A DNA stretch of 18,626 nucleotides from Phycisphaerales bacterium (GTDB taxonomy: Bacteria > Planctomycetota > Phycisphaerae > Phycisphaerales > UBA1924). The DNA lies in the NCBI GenBank assembly GCA_016764015.1, contig JAESSR010000161.1:1-18626 (forward strand). Direction: 5' to 3'. The position numbers and the translations under genes are program-made. Of this stretch, positions 6,907 to 12,956 are shown one piece after another. The notes beneath the pieces were generated by a model. The model ran no database searches, was not told the DNA's origin, and saw only the letters and a list, made by a program, of their open reading frames with translations. Every line of letters starts with the position of its first letter. Position 1 is the stretch's first letter.

Positions 6907-8178
6907 TTAGCTGGCGTTGGTGGGTTTGGAGCGATCGCGTCGGATCAAAGCCCAGCCGAGCAAAGTAGATACGACGACAGATGCACTGACGAGGAGAATG
7001 ACCCATATGCGGAAGGAATCTGGATCGCCGTCGGATATTCCGAGCCCGGCGAGGCCGCAGATGGGACCGAGTGTATAGCCCAGCCCGATGACAGCTTCGT
7101 GCTTTGCGCTGGTGTTGACCTGTTGGTCAGTTTGGGCATTACCGACAGCCATGGCGTAGTAGAGTGCGCCGTAGTAGGTGATGGCGATGCCAACGCCCAT
7201 GATGAGCAAACCGATCATGAGTGTGGCGAGCCCAAAGTTGTTGGCTATGGGCGAGAGCATACACGCGCTGAATCCGAGGAGCATCAAGCCCATCCCAGTC
7301 CAAGGCGTCCACCATTTTCCATGCCAGCCGTGCCATCGCTCGAAGAAGATGAAGAGGACCACACGCGAGGAGAGCCATGCGCTGGCGAGCGGGGTTTTCC
7401 AGTGGACATCGACGCCGAGCTTGTCTTCGACGATCGGGAGCAGCGGGGCGAGCGCAGAGAGCACGATGTACGATGCGATGAGCATTACACGGAACATGGT
7501 CAACAAGGGGATGTAGATATCGGGGTGCGGCTCATGATGTTCGGGCAAGTGGGTCGGCGGGTGTGACGGGAACCAATGGAGCACGATGCACATGAGCAGT
7601 TGGAGGATGCCGAGCAGGGAGATGATGAGGAACGGGTTGTGCCCGAGCAGCGGAGCCATCGCCCAGAAGGAAAGAACGAGTGCACTCGACCAGACGATAT
7701 TGAATCGTCCGATGGCCGAGCGGAGTTGTTTGCCAGATCTTCCGCCTGAGAGATACCCCTCGACGATGGGCCAGAAGATGCCGGTGGCGGGTGAGAAGAT
7801 GATGATGAAGATCCAGAGTGCGCGTTCGGTTTGATCAGGTGCGAAGTGCTGGGCGAGGATCGGGAGCTGGCATGCGAGTGCGATGATGAGCAGGGCGATG
7901 GCAAGGAGGGCTTTGGGAGTGAGGGTGGTTTTGTGGAGAGCGAGCTTGGTGACGAGCCTGCCTGCGACCAGTGCGCCGACGATGTAGGTGGCTCCGAGGA
8001 TGAGGGCGAGGAGCAGGTTCATCTTTCGCCCATAGCCCAAGCCCTCGGCTGCGATGAAGGAGAATCCGTTGGTGACGGCTCCGGTGCCGAGCGACCCGAG
8101 GAATGTCAGTGCGAGAACAGCGACCAATGGGGTTGGAGCGGGCGTAGGGGAAGAGTGATTGGAGGAGGTCGTTGCCAT
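6907..8178 (-). CDS. Major facilitator superfamily transporter
   Basis: A 423-residue inner-membrane protein with twelve predicted hydrophobic helices in two groups of six (about 17-43, 53-73, 89-107, 119-143, 158-178, 182-203, then 224-248, 264-282, 289-309, 315-342, 361-380, 389-412). Features seen include GIFWPIVEGYLSGG after helix 4, a charged helix 2-3 loop, and a His-rich central loop (about 201-218) with six histidines, which might bind metal. The substrate cannot be deduced. It stands alone: the nearest upstream gene on this strand ends at 8451, and the tRNA runs the opposite way from 8243. ATG at 8178 has no Shine-Dalgarno. The gap to the protease gene (6686-6906) shows nothing else convincing. 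Confidence 0.85.
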   Translation of the reverse strand: MATTSSNHSSPTPAPTPLVAVLALTFLGSLGTGAVTNGFSFIAAEGLGYGRKMNLLLALILGATYIVGALVAGRLVTKLALHKTTLTPKALLAIALLIIALACQLPILAQHFAPDQTERALWIFIIIFSPATGIFWPIVEGYLSGGRSGKQLRSAIGRFNIVWSSALVLSFWAMAPLLGHNPFLIISLLGILQLLMCIVLHWFPSHPPTHLPEHHEPHPDIYIPLLTMFRVMLIASYIVLSALAPLLPIVEDKLGVDVHWKTPLASAWLSSRVVLFIFFERWHGWHGKWWTPWTGMGLMLLGFSACMLSPIANNFGLATLMIGLLIMGVGIAITYYGALYYAMAVGNAQTDQQVNTSAKHEAVIGLGYTLGPICGLAGLGISDGDPDSFRIWVILLVSASVVVSTLLGWALIRRDRSKPTNAS

Positions 8179-8242
8179 TTGGTGTAGGCGATCGTAGACT
8201 AGTTGCTGTCTGCTGGGAAACTGGTGGGCGAAGCATGATCCT

Positions 8243-8316
8243 GGTCCCGTAGCTCAACTGGATAGAGCGTTGGCCTCCGAAGCCAGAGGTTCTGAGTTCG
8301 AATCTCAGCGGGATCG
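8243..8316 (+). tRNA. tRNA-Arg, anticodon CCG
   Basis: A complete 74-base cloverleaf. The acceptor GGTCCCG pairs with CGGGATC (one G-T), the D arm is GCTC/GAGC, the anticodon stem is TTGGC/GCCAG with loop CTCCGAA (anticodon CCG, reading CGG), and the T arm is CTGAG-TTCGAAT-CTCAG. The discriminator is G and the 3' CCA is not encoded. It is divergent from the MFS gene and followed 7 bases later by a strong terminator, so it is a single-gene unit. Confidence 0.97.
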
Positions 8317-8323
8317 TTCGAAG

Positions 8324-8352
8324 CCTCCGGCCGAAAGGTCGGGGGTTTTTTT
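8324..8352 (+). terminator. Intrinsic terminator of tRNA-Arg
   Basis: CCTCCGGCC (8324-8332), GAAA tetraloop, GGTCGGGGG (8337-8345) form a 9-bp stem with two G-U pairs, followed by seven T. Confidence 0.93.
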
Positions 8353-8381
8353 CGTGGTGTGGGAGAGGAGCTAGGAGAGAA

Positions 8382-8420
8382 CCACACCGCCAAACCCTGA
8401 GATCGGGATTGGCGGGGTGG
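8382..8420 (-). terminator. Hairpin 31 bases after the orphan gene stop, CCGCCAA family copy A
   Basis: CCACACCGCCAA (8382-8393) pairs with TTGGCGGGGTGG (8409-8420) with one mismatch. No T tract follows on either strand. The same core recurs at 9282-9318 downstream of nth. It may act as an mRNA 3'-end structure or as a REP-like repeat; the terminator label is tentative. Confidence 0.45.
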
Positions 8421-8450
8421 AGGGAGCGTACAAGTGAATCGCCGAATCAA

Positions 8451-9107
8451 TCACTCAGTCGGCTTTAATCCAATAAGTTCACGCATCCTCTTATTTACTT
8501 CGAGTTCGCCAACACTAAGAAAATGCAAAGGACGAACACTATCAGGGCCATGGCGCCAGTTGGGCTCGTTTTCAAATGGATTGAGATAAAACAGTCGGGT
8601 TCGATGACTGTATTTAAAGTGATTTCCATAGCCATGCTCAGTATTTGCTAGAACGAGATTCGCGAAGAACAATGCTCCGAGCGCTTGCAGCGCATTGAAC
8701 ATTGATCCAGATTTAGCATTCGTGTGTCTAGAGTGTTTGATATCGTTGTACGCTTTCCACCAGATGGGACTCGTTCCAATTTCCCAATCGCAAAATGGTG
8801 TAATAGTGATATCGCCTTTAAGTAATCGCAAAGAGCACGATTTTAAATAGGATTCGATCGGGATATACAGATTTCGTATTTCGAATATCATCTTTGGTTC
8901 AGGTTTATTCGCAGCAACCGCGATGGCTTTTGAAACACTCTCAAACTCTGCGCCAGCGGTCGTGAGCATATGGCTAAAATAGTGTGAATATACTTTTCTG
9001 TGATCGTCGCTGAACTCCACATACCTTGCCACAGATTCACAATCTGATTCGATTCCGAGGTAGTACTCTGAATGTGATTCAGACGCTGTTCGTGTTCGGC
9101 TTTCCAT
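8451..9107 (-). CDS. Uncharacterised protein with HEPN-like signature
   Basis: A 218-residue protein not assignable to a named family. The segment WWKAYNDIKHSR (about 116-127), followed by a helix rich in Ala, Leu and Asn (SMFNALQALGALFFANLVL), resembles uncharacterised HEPN-related proteins that carry an N-x-x-K-H motif. A catalytic RX4-6H is not clear, so RNase activity is only a guess. The start ATG at 9107 has GGAG 7 bases upstream. Parts are AT-rich (8821-8880 is about 35% GC by hand count) compared with its neighbours. It lies next to tRNA-Arg, and hairpins of one sequence family lie outside both ends, so acquisition by transfer is plausible. No partner gene is visible: the nearest same-strand genes are nth upstream and the MFS gene beyond the tRNA. 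Confidence 0.7.
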   Translation of the reverse strand: MESRTRTASESHSEYYLGIESDCESVARYVEFSDDHRKVYSHYFSHMLTTAGAEFESVSKAIAVAANKPEPKMIFEIRNLYIPIESYLKSCSLRLLKGDITITPFCDWEIGTSPIWWKAYNDIKHSRHTNAKSGSMFNALQALGALFFANLVLANTEHGYGNHFKYSHRTRLFYLNPFENEPNWRHGPDSVRPLHFLSVGELEVNKRMRELIGLKPTE

Positions 9108-9189
9108 GAGTGTTCTCCAATACGATCGTTCTTAGTGGAAGTATAACAACACACAATCTGCTTTTGATCAGGATTTTGATGATATTAGG

Positions 9190-9247
9190 AAGAACCCCAT
9201 CCTGCTCAACCCCGCATTTCAGAGATTGAGCGGGATGGATTGTTCTT
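9190..9247. repeat. Long imperfect hairpin upstream of the orphan gene
   Basis: The left arm 9190-9209 and right arm 9226-9247 share AAGAAC/GTTCTT, CCATCC/GGATGG and GCTCAA/TTGAGC pairings with small interior bulges, around a 16-base loop. No T tract follows. It lies between the nth 3' end and the start of the orphan gene, so it could be a leader structure or the remnant of a small repeat. Confidence 0.5.
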
Positions 9248-9281
9248 ATGGATAACAACCAATCTCACTCTTCCACAACCC

Positions 9282-9318
9282 CACTCCGCCAATTCATATG
9301 GCTGGGATTGGCGGTGTG
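9282..9318 (-). terminator. Hairpin 38 bases after nth stop, CCGCCAA family copy B
   Basis: CACTCCGCCAA (9282-9292) pairs with TTGGCGGTGTG (9308-9318) with one mismatch. It shares GGGATTGGCGG with copy A at 8382-8420, and both sit 30-40 bases after a minus-strand stop codon. There is no T tract. Confidence 0.45.
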
Positions 9319-9355
9319 CTCCCCATGTCAGTGTCATTATCCTTCGGAATCTCGA

Positions 9356-10102
9356 TCACTTCTTCTTATTCTTAACAGGCAACACCTCACCACACCGCAC
9401 CCCAAACTTCACACAGATCGGATGATCGTGCTTGCAGTTGGGTCTTGCCGTGCAGTTGTATCGGCCGTGGAACACCAGTTGGTGGCCCAGCCGAGACCAG
9501 TGTTCGCGGGGGAAGAGGGCCATGAGTTTCTTTTCGATGATCGCGGTGTTGGTCTTCGCATCGTCGGTGATCCCGAACCGCCACGCGAGGCGTTGGACAT
9601 GGGTGTCAACCGTGAAGCCGTCGTTGATCCCAAAGGCGTTGCCGAGGACCACATTGGCGGTCTTGCGGGCGACGCCACGCAGTTTGAGCAGGTCGGTCAT
9701 GGTGCCGGGCACCTGCCCATCGAAGTCTTCGACGCACATCGTCATCGAGGCGTGGATGGATTTCGCCTTGTTGCGAAAGAGCCCGATCGTTTTGATATAA
9801 GGCTGAATCTTTTCAGGCGTGGACTTCGCATAATCAGCCGGCGTCTTAAACTTCGCAAACAATCCAGGAGTCGCTTTATTCACGCCGGCATCGGTCGACT
9901 GCGCACTGAGGATCGTCGCGATCAGCAGCTCATGCGCGTTCGAGAACTCAAGCTCGCAATAGGCATCCGGGTAGCCATCTTGGAGGGCGGCGTCGATGCG
10001 TTTGGCGAGCCGTTTTTCGGCGGCTGTCACTTCTGGCAGTGCAAACGGAATGTCCTTGAGCCCGCGTGGGTTATCTTTGCCTTTGGGGTGTACTTCAGTC
10101 AT
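9356..10102 (-). CDS. nth: Endonuclease III (base-excision DNA glycosylase/AP lyase)
   Basis: A 248-residue HhH-GPD glycosylase that removes oxidised pyrimidines and nicks abasic sites. The helix-hairpin-helix is LLKLRGVARKTANVVLG with the lyase lysine K147, and the catalytic aspartate is D166 in TVDTHVQRLAWRFG. The [4Fe-4S] loop near the C-terminus has Cys 217, 223, 230 and 237. This gives C-X5-C-X6-C-X6-C instead of the usual C-X6-C-X2-C-X5-C, so cluster geometry may differ. An extra 25 or so N-terminal residues precede the family core, and the C-terminus is a basic KNKKK tail. The start ATG at 10102 overlaps the end of the upstream membrane-protein gene by 8 bases, indicating coupled expression. 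Assignment of the catalytic domain is secure. Confidence 0.95.
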   Translation of the reverse strand: MTEVHPKGKDNPRGLKDIPFALPEVTAAEKRLAKRIDAALQDGYPDAYCELEFSNAHELLIATILSAQSTDAGVNKATPGLFAKFKTPADYAKSTPEKIQPYIKTIGLFRNKAKSIHASMTMCVEDFDGQVPGTMTDLLKLRGVARKTANVVLGNAFGINDGFTVDTHVQRLAWRFGITDDAKTNTAIIEKKLMALFPREHWSRLGHQLVFHGRYNCTARPNCKHDHPICVKFGVRCGEVLPVKNKKK

Positions 10103-10676
10103 TGGCAGGTGTTTCCTTAGGTGCAGCGGTGAGTGTCCAGCCGGCGAGAATGATGTTGATGAGTACCGCGATGGTCAGTGTGCCCAAGATTCTCGAAGCC
10201 GCACTGTGCGAAGCGAGGAACTTGTCCTTGAACATGTCGGCCTGACTCGTATCGCCAGCAGCGGCGAAGTCCCAGTACCCACGCAACGAAAGCATTTGCT
10301 GAGGCATGAAAACAAACAAGTGATAACTCAATAACGCCAGTGTCGCACACAACACCATGATCCGAAGCAATCGCGGGATTGTGTTGATGGTGTATCCGGT
10401 GACGATCATGATGACGAGTGTTGCCAAGGCCAGCGAGGCACACACAAACTGGATCGTATCAACGGCGAGGAACACGCTCGATGCGAGCCGCCCGCCCGCG
10501 AGCATGGCATGATCACCTTTGTAGTCTGGATAGCTCGCCAGGGTTGGTTCGAGCTTGCGCATGAGTGGGAACACGATCGCGGCGACTACGCCCGACATCG
10601 CGACTGAGCCAAGCCAGATGGACAGCGCGACGAGGTGAAGGATCTGAGCGATTCTACAGATAAAGGAACGGTTCAT
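10095..10676 (-). CDS. Four-helix membrane protein, DUF4149/TMEM205-like
   Basis: A 193-residue integral membrane protein with four hydrophobic helices (about 13-37, 69-94, 104-124, 162-182). LHLVALSIWLGSVAMSG followed by PLMRKL, and the later FLASHSAASR before the last helix, resemble DUF4149/TMEM205-type proteins whose function is unknown. The frame is open up to 10820, but that part overlaps the divergent gene and is polar, so ATG at 10676 (context CACACC-ATG) is chosen. It overlaps nth by 8 bases. The family call is moderate and the role unknown; the pairing with nth may simply be operon packing. Confidence 0.75.
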   Translation of the reverse strand: MNRSFICRIAQILHLVALSIWLGSVAMSGVVAAIVFPLMRKLEPTLASYPDYKGDHAMLAGGRLASSVFLAVDTIQFVCASLALATLVIMIVTGYTINTIPRLLRIMVLCATLALLSYHLFVFMPQQMLSLRGYWDFAAAGDTSQADMFKDKFLASHSAASRILGTLTIAVLINIILAGWTLTAAPKETPAND

Positions 10677-10733
10677 GGTGTGATCGTAGTGCGTTCGATG
10701 CTCGCAGGTCGGAATGACTCTACTATCCCTGCT

Positions 10734-11504
10734 ATGTTGGGTCTCCCAGAAATCTCGATCAGTGTCGCCGGTTTTGTTGTTCGGAGTCCATCGCCCAAAG
10801 CCGCGATCGAGGAGATTCATGCGATGGGCGTGCGAGCCATCACTCTTGATGCGTCCGCTCCAGATTTTCGACCACGAACACTCACCCGATCTGCCCGTCG
10901 AGACCTCGCGGCATCGTTGCGCCGCCGAGAGCTTGAGTTCACAGGCTTAGACCTCTGGATTCCACCTGAACACTTTGTTGATGGGAATAACGCACACCGT
11001 GCGATTGATGCGGTGGCACAAGCCGCCGAGATGAGTGCTGAGTTGGCCGCCCTCGTCGGCGGGCGTTCGCGTCCGGTGGTGTCGGTGCTGCTTCCTACAG
11101 ACATGAACGAAACAGATCGGCTCGCCATCGGCGCCAACGCCCAACGCGTCGGGGCTGTCATCGCGGATCATCAGCCCGAACTGTTTAAGCTAGAGCAGAG
11201 CGGTCATGTCGCGGGGATTGCGATTGGTGTAGATCCAGCGTTGGTGTTGATGAATGGTAACTCGCCGGGCAAAGCCGTCACCCATGCGGGCGAACACCTC
11301 GCATCGGTTCGGCTCAACGATATGAACGCGATGGGGCGATGCACAGTCGGCGCACCGGGCGGCAAGCTCGATATCAAAGGCTACGCCGGCGCGTTGATCG
11401 TCGCGGGGCAGGATTGGATCACGCTCGATGTGCGTGAGATGCCCGAGCCGAGTGTTGCCTTTCAGCTAGCAAGGCAAGCGTGGTCAGATGCGGTAAGTAT
11501 GTGA
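10734..11504 (+). CDS. Sugar phosphate isomerase/epimerase-like TIM-barrel protein
   Basis: A 256-residue protein with the pattern of the xylose-isomerase-like TIM barrel (AP_endonuc_2 family). Strand 1 is ISISVAGFVV, followed by AAIEEIHAMGVRAITLDA, then ELEFTGLDLWIPPEHFVD, VVSVLLPTD, GIAIGVDPALVL, ASVRLNDMN and a final DWITLDV strand. Possible metal-binding acids and histidines are spread over these strand ends, but the full set of four ligands cannot be confirmed by eye. The substrate is unknown. The only protein gene on the plus strand here, it is divergent from the membrane-protein gene. In-frame starts exist at 10635 and 10698, but both crowd the divergent start at 10676; ATG 10734 begins just before strand 1. 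No Shine-Dalgarno is seen. It converges on the DUF1643 gene across a large inverted repeat. Confidence 0.8.
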   Translation: MLGLPEISISVAGFVVRSPSPKAAIEEIHAMGVRAITLDASAPDFRPRTLTRSARRDLAASLRRRELEFTGLDLWIPPEHFVDGNNAHRAIDAVAQAAEMSAELAALVGGRSRPVVSVLLPTDMNETDRLAIGANAQRVGAVIADHQPELFKLEQSGHVAGIAIGVDPALVLMNGNSPGKAVTHAGEHLASVRLNDMNAMGRCTVGAPGGKLDIKGYAGALIVAGQDWITLDVREMPEPSVAFQLARQAWSDAVSM

Positions 11505-11510
11505 CGAATC

Positions 11511-11626
11511 GGTGCCGTGGTTAACAAATCTCGAAGAGATTTTTAACTACGAACGGTAGTAGTGGTGATTCGTGGATAATACAGAGCGTAGTTAAAAACC
11601 CTTCGAGATTTGTTAACCACGGCACC
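11511..11626. repeat. 116-bp element with 40-base inverted arms between convergent genes
   Basis: The left arm 11511-11551 and right arm 11587-11626 are near-perfect reverse complements. The first 26 bases match exactly, followed by a small indel/mismatch and a matching end (TTTTTAACTACG). The 35-base centre is unpaired. The arms contain a nested mini-hairpin, AATCTC-GAA-GAGATT, followed by T. The element starts 7 bases after the TIM-barrel stop and ends 10 bases before the DUF1643 stop. It could be a bidirectional terminator or a MITE-like insertion; no clear target duplication is seen. Confidence 0.85.
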
Positions 11627-11635
11627 ATTACGGGT

Positions 11636-12109
11636 TTAGATAAACGCGAATGGCTCAAGATCCGCCCGCAAATACAACGGATGCTTGGGGAACCCATGCT
11701 TGGTAATGGCGAGGCACATGGGCTTGCACACAGGTCTAAGCAGTTCAAGCACCTGCGTATGGCGATCGTTGAGAGCACTGTGTGTGCCCCATCCAATAAT
11801 CATCAGGTCTGCCCGCTTGGCGAGTTTGACAATCGCTGCGTCGTTGCCTGGGCCATTGGGATCTTCCACTTTCTTGAGCCCCTTGGGATCCGTCGATCGC
11901 AACGCGAAGATATTCGTCACATCCATCGTGCTGAATCCCCATTTGACCGCATACCGATGGCAGCGCGTCAGGGTCGGGTCGAGCACTTTGGCGTCGGCGG
12001 TGGAGGGGTTGAGCAGGCAGAAGCACACGCGTTTGCCGCCGGGTGCCCAGCGCCTGCCGAGGGTGTATCGGTAAGTTTCCGTATCATCAAATGTAGCCCA
12101 GCCTCGCAT
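11636..12109 (-). CDS. DUF1643 family protein
   Basis: A 157-residue protein matching the DUF1643 pattern: YRYTLGRRW near the start, LNPSTADA (33-40), DPTLTRC (44-50), WGFSTMDVTNIFALRSTDP, DPNGPGND (83-90), GWGTH (106-110) and HPLYL near the end. The family is widespread, often on phages and mobile elements, and lacks a defined biochemical role. The length is typical and all conserved blocks are present, so it is intact. It begins 14 bases after the yebC stop and is probably co-transcribed with it, which may be incidental. The gene ends against the 116-bp inverted repeat. Confidence 0.9.
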   Translation of the reverse strand: MRGWATFDDTETYRYTLGRRWAPGGKRVCFCLLNPSTADAKVLDPTLTRCHRYAVKWGFSTMDVTNIFALRSTDPKGLKKVEDPNGPGNDAAIVKLAKRADLMIIGWGTHSALNDRHTQVLELLRPVCKPMCLAITKHGFPKHPLYLRADLEPFAFI

Positions 12110-12123
12110 GGATGAAGCCTTTG

Positions 12124-12891
12124 TTATTCAAGATTCGCCAAGTCAGCGGCATCGAAGTCTGCGTTTGAATACACCTTCTGCACATCGTCATTGTCTTCGA
12201 GTGCTTCGATGAGGTTGAGCACTTTGCGGACATCATCGCCACTGACGGGGACGATGTTCTCGGGGATGCGGGCGATCTCGGCTTCGAGGATTTCTACGCC
12301 GTCGGCTTCGAGTGCTTCTTTGACTGTGATGAACTCAGTCGCGTCTGTCAAGACAGTCCATACGCCTGGGTTCTCTTCATCAGCACCTTCTGGCGATTGT
12401 ACATCATCAGCGCCCGCTTCGAGGGCCTTGTCCATGATGGTGTCTTCATCGTACTTTGATGCGTCGATAATGATCTGCCCTTTGGTCTGGAACATGAACG
12501 CAACAGCCCCCGCGTTGCCCATTGAGCCACCCTTCTTTTTGAAGATGTTGCGAACATCGCCAACGGTGCGGGTGTTGTTGTCAGTCAGCGCGAGGACGAG
12601 CACGGCGGTGCCACCCGGGCCATACCCTTCGTAGACGAGGTCTTGATAGTCAGCGCCGCCGGTATCACCTGAGCCTTTGGCGATGGCTCGCTTGATGGTG
12701 TCCTTGGGCATGTTGGCGTACTTTGCCTCGTCGATCGCATAGCGGAGCGAGAGGTTGGTTTCAGGTTCGCCGCCACCCATCTTGGCCGCGACCATGATCG
12801 CTTTGGAACACTTGGACCATATCTTGCCCTTCTTGTTATCTTGGGCTGCTTTGCGATGCTTGATATTCGACCATTTACTATGACCAGCCAT
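12124..12891 (-). CDS. yebC: YebC/PmpR family protein (TACO1-like)
   Basis: A 255-residue YebC protein of standard length. It opens with MAGHSKWSNIKHRKAAQD, followed by FKKKGGSMGNAGAVAFMF in the middle and the acidic end NDDVQKVYSN. Members were described as DNA-binding transcription regulators. More recent work on YebC and mitochondrial TACO1 points to a ribosome-associated role in translating proline-rich stretches. The position downstream of infB and rbfA fits a translation role. ATG at 12891 follows an AGAGGA-type ribosome binding site about 8 bases upstream. A 65-base gap separates it from the TPR gene, so it may have its own promoter, but none is convincing. Confidence 0.96.
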   Translation of the reverse strand: MAGHSKWSNIKHRKAAQDNKKGKIWSKCSKAIMVAAKMGGGEPETNLSLRYAIDEAKYANMPKDTIKRAIAKGSGDTGGADYQDLVYEGYGPGGTAVLVLALTDNNTRTVGDVRNIFKKKGGSMGNAGAVAFMFQTKGQIIIDASKYDEDTIMDKALEAGADDVQSPEGADEENPGVWTVLTDATEFITVKEALEADGVEILEAEIARIPENIVPVSGDDVRKVLNLIEALEDNDDVQKVYSNADFDAADLANLE

Positions 12892-12956
12892 GGGTGGGTT
12901 CCTCTATCGTGTGCGTTGATGAACGCGATTGTCTGTTGGGTAAGTATTGTATGTTC

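Noticed and set aside
8199..8450. Small minus-strand open frame over tRNA-Arg
   Set aside because: Its translation is the antisense of the tRNA and its terminator, a common false gene.
8243..9250. Possible integrative element using tRNA-Arg as attachment site
   Set aside because: No integrase and no second copy of the tRNA 3' end could be found within the window.
9248..10120. 290-codon open frame on the plus strand
   Set aside because: Antisense to nth, with no recognisable motif; it also runs through the hairpin at 9282-9318.
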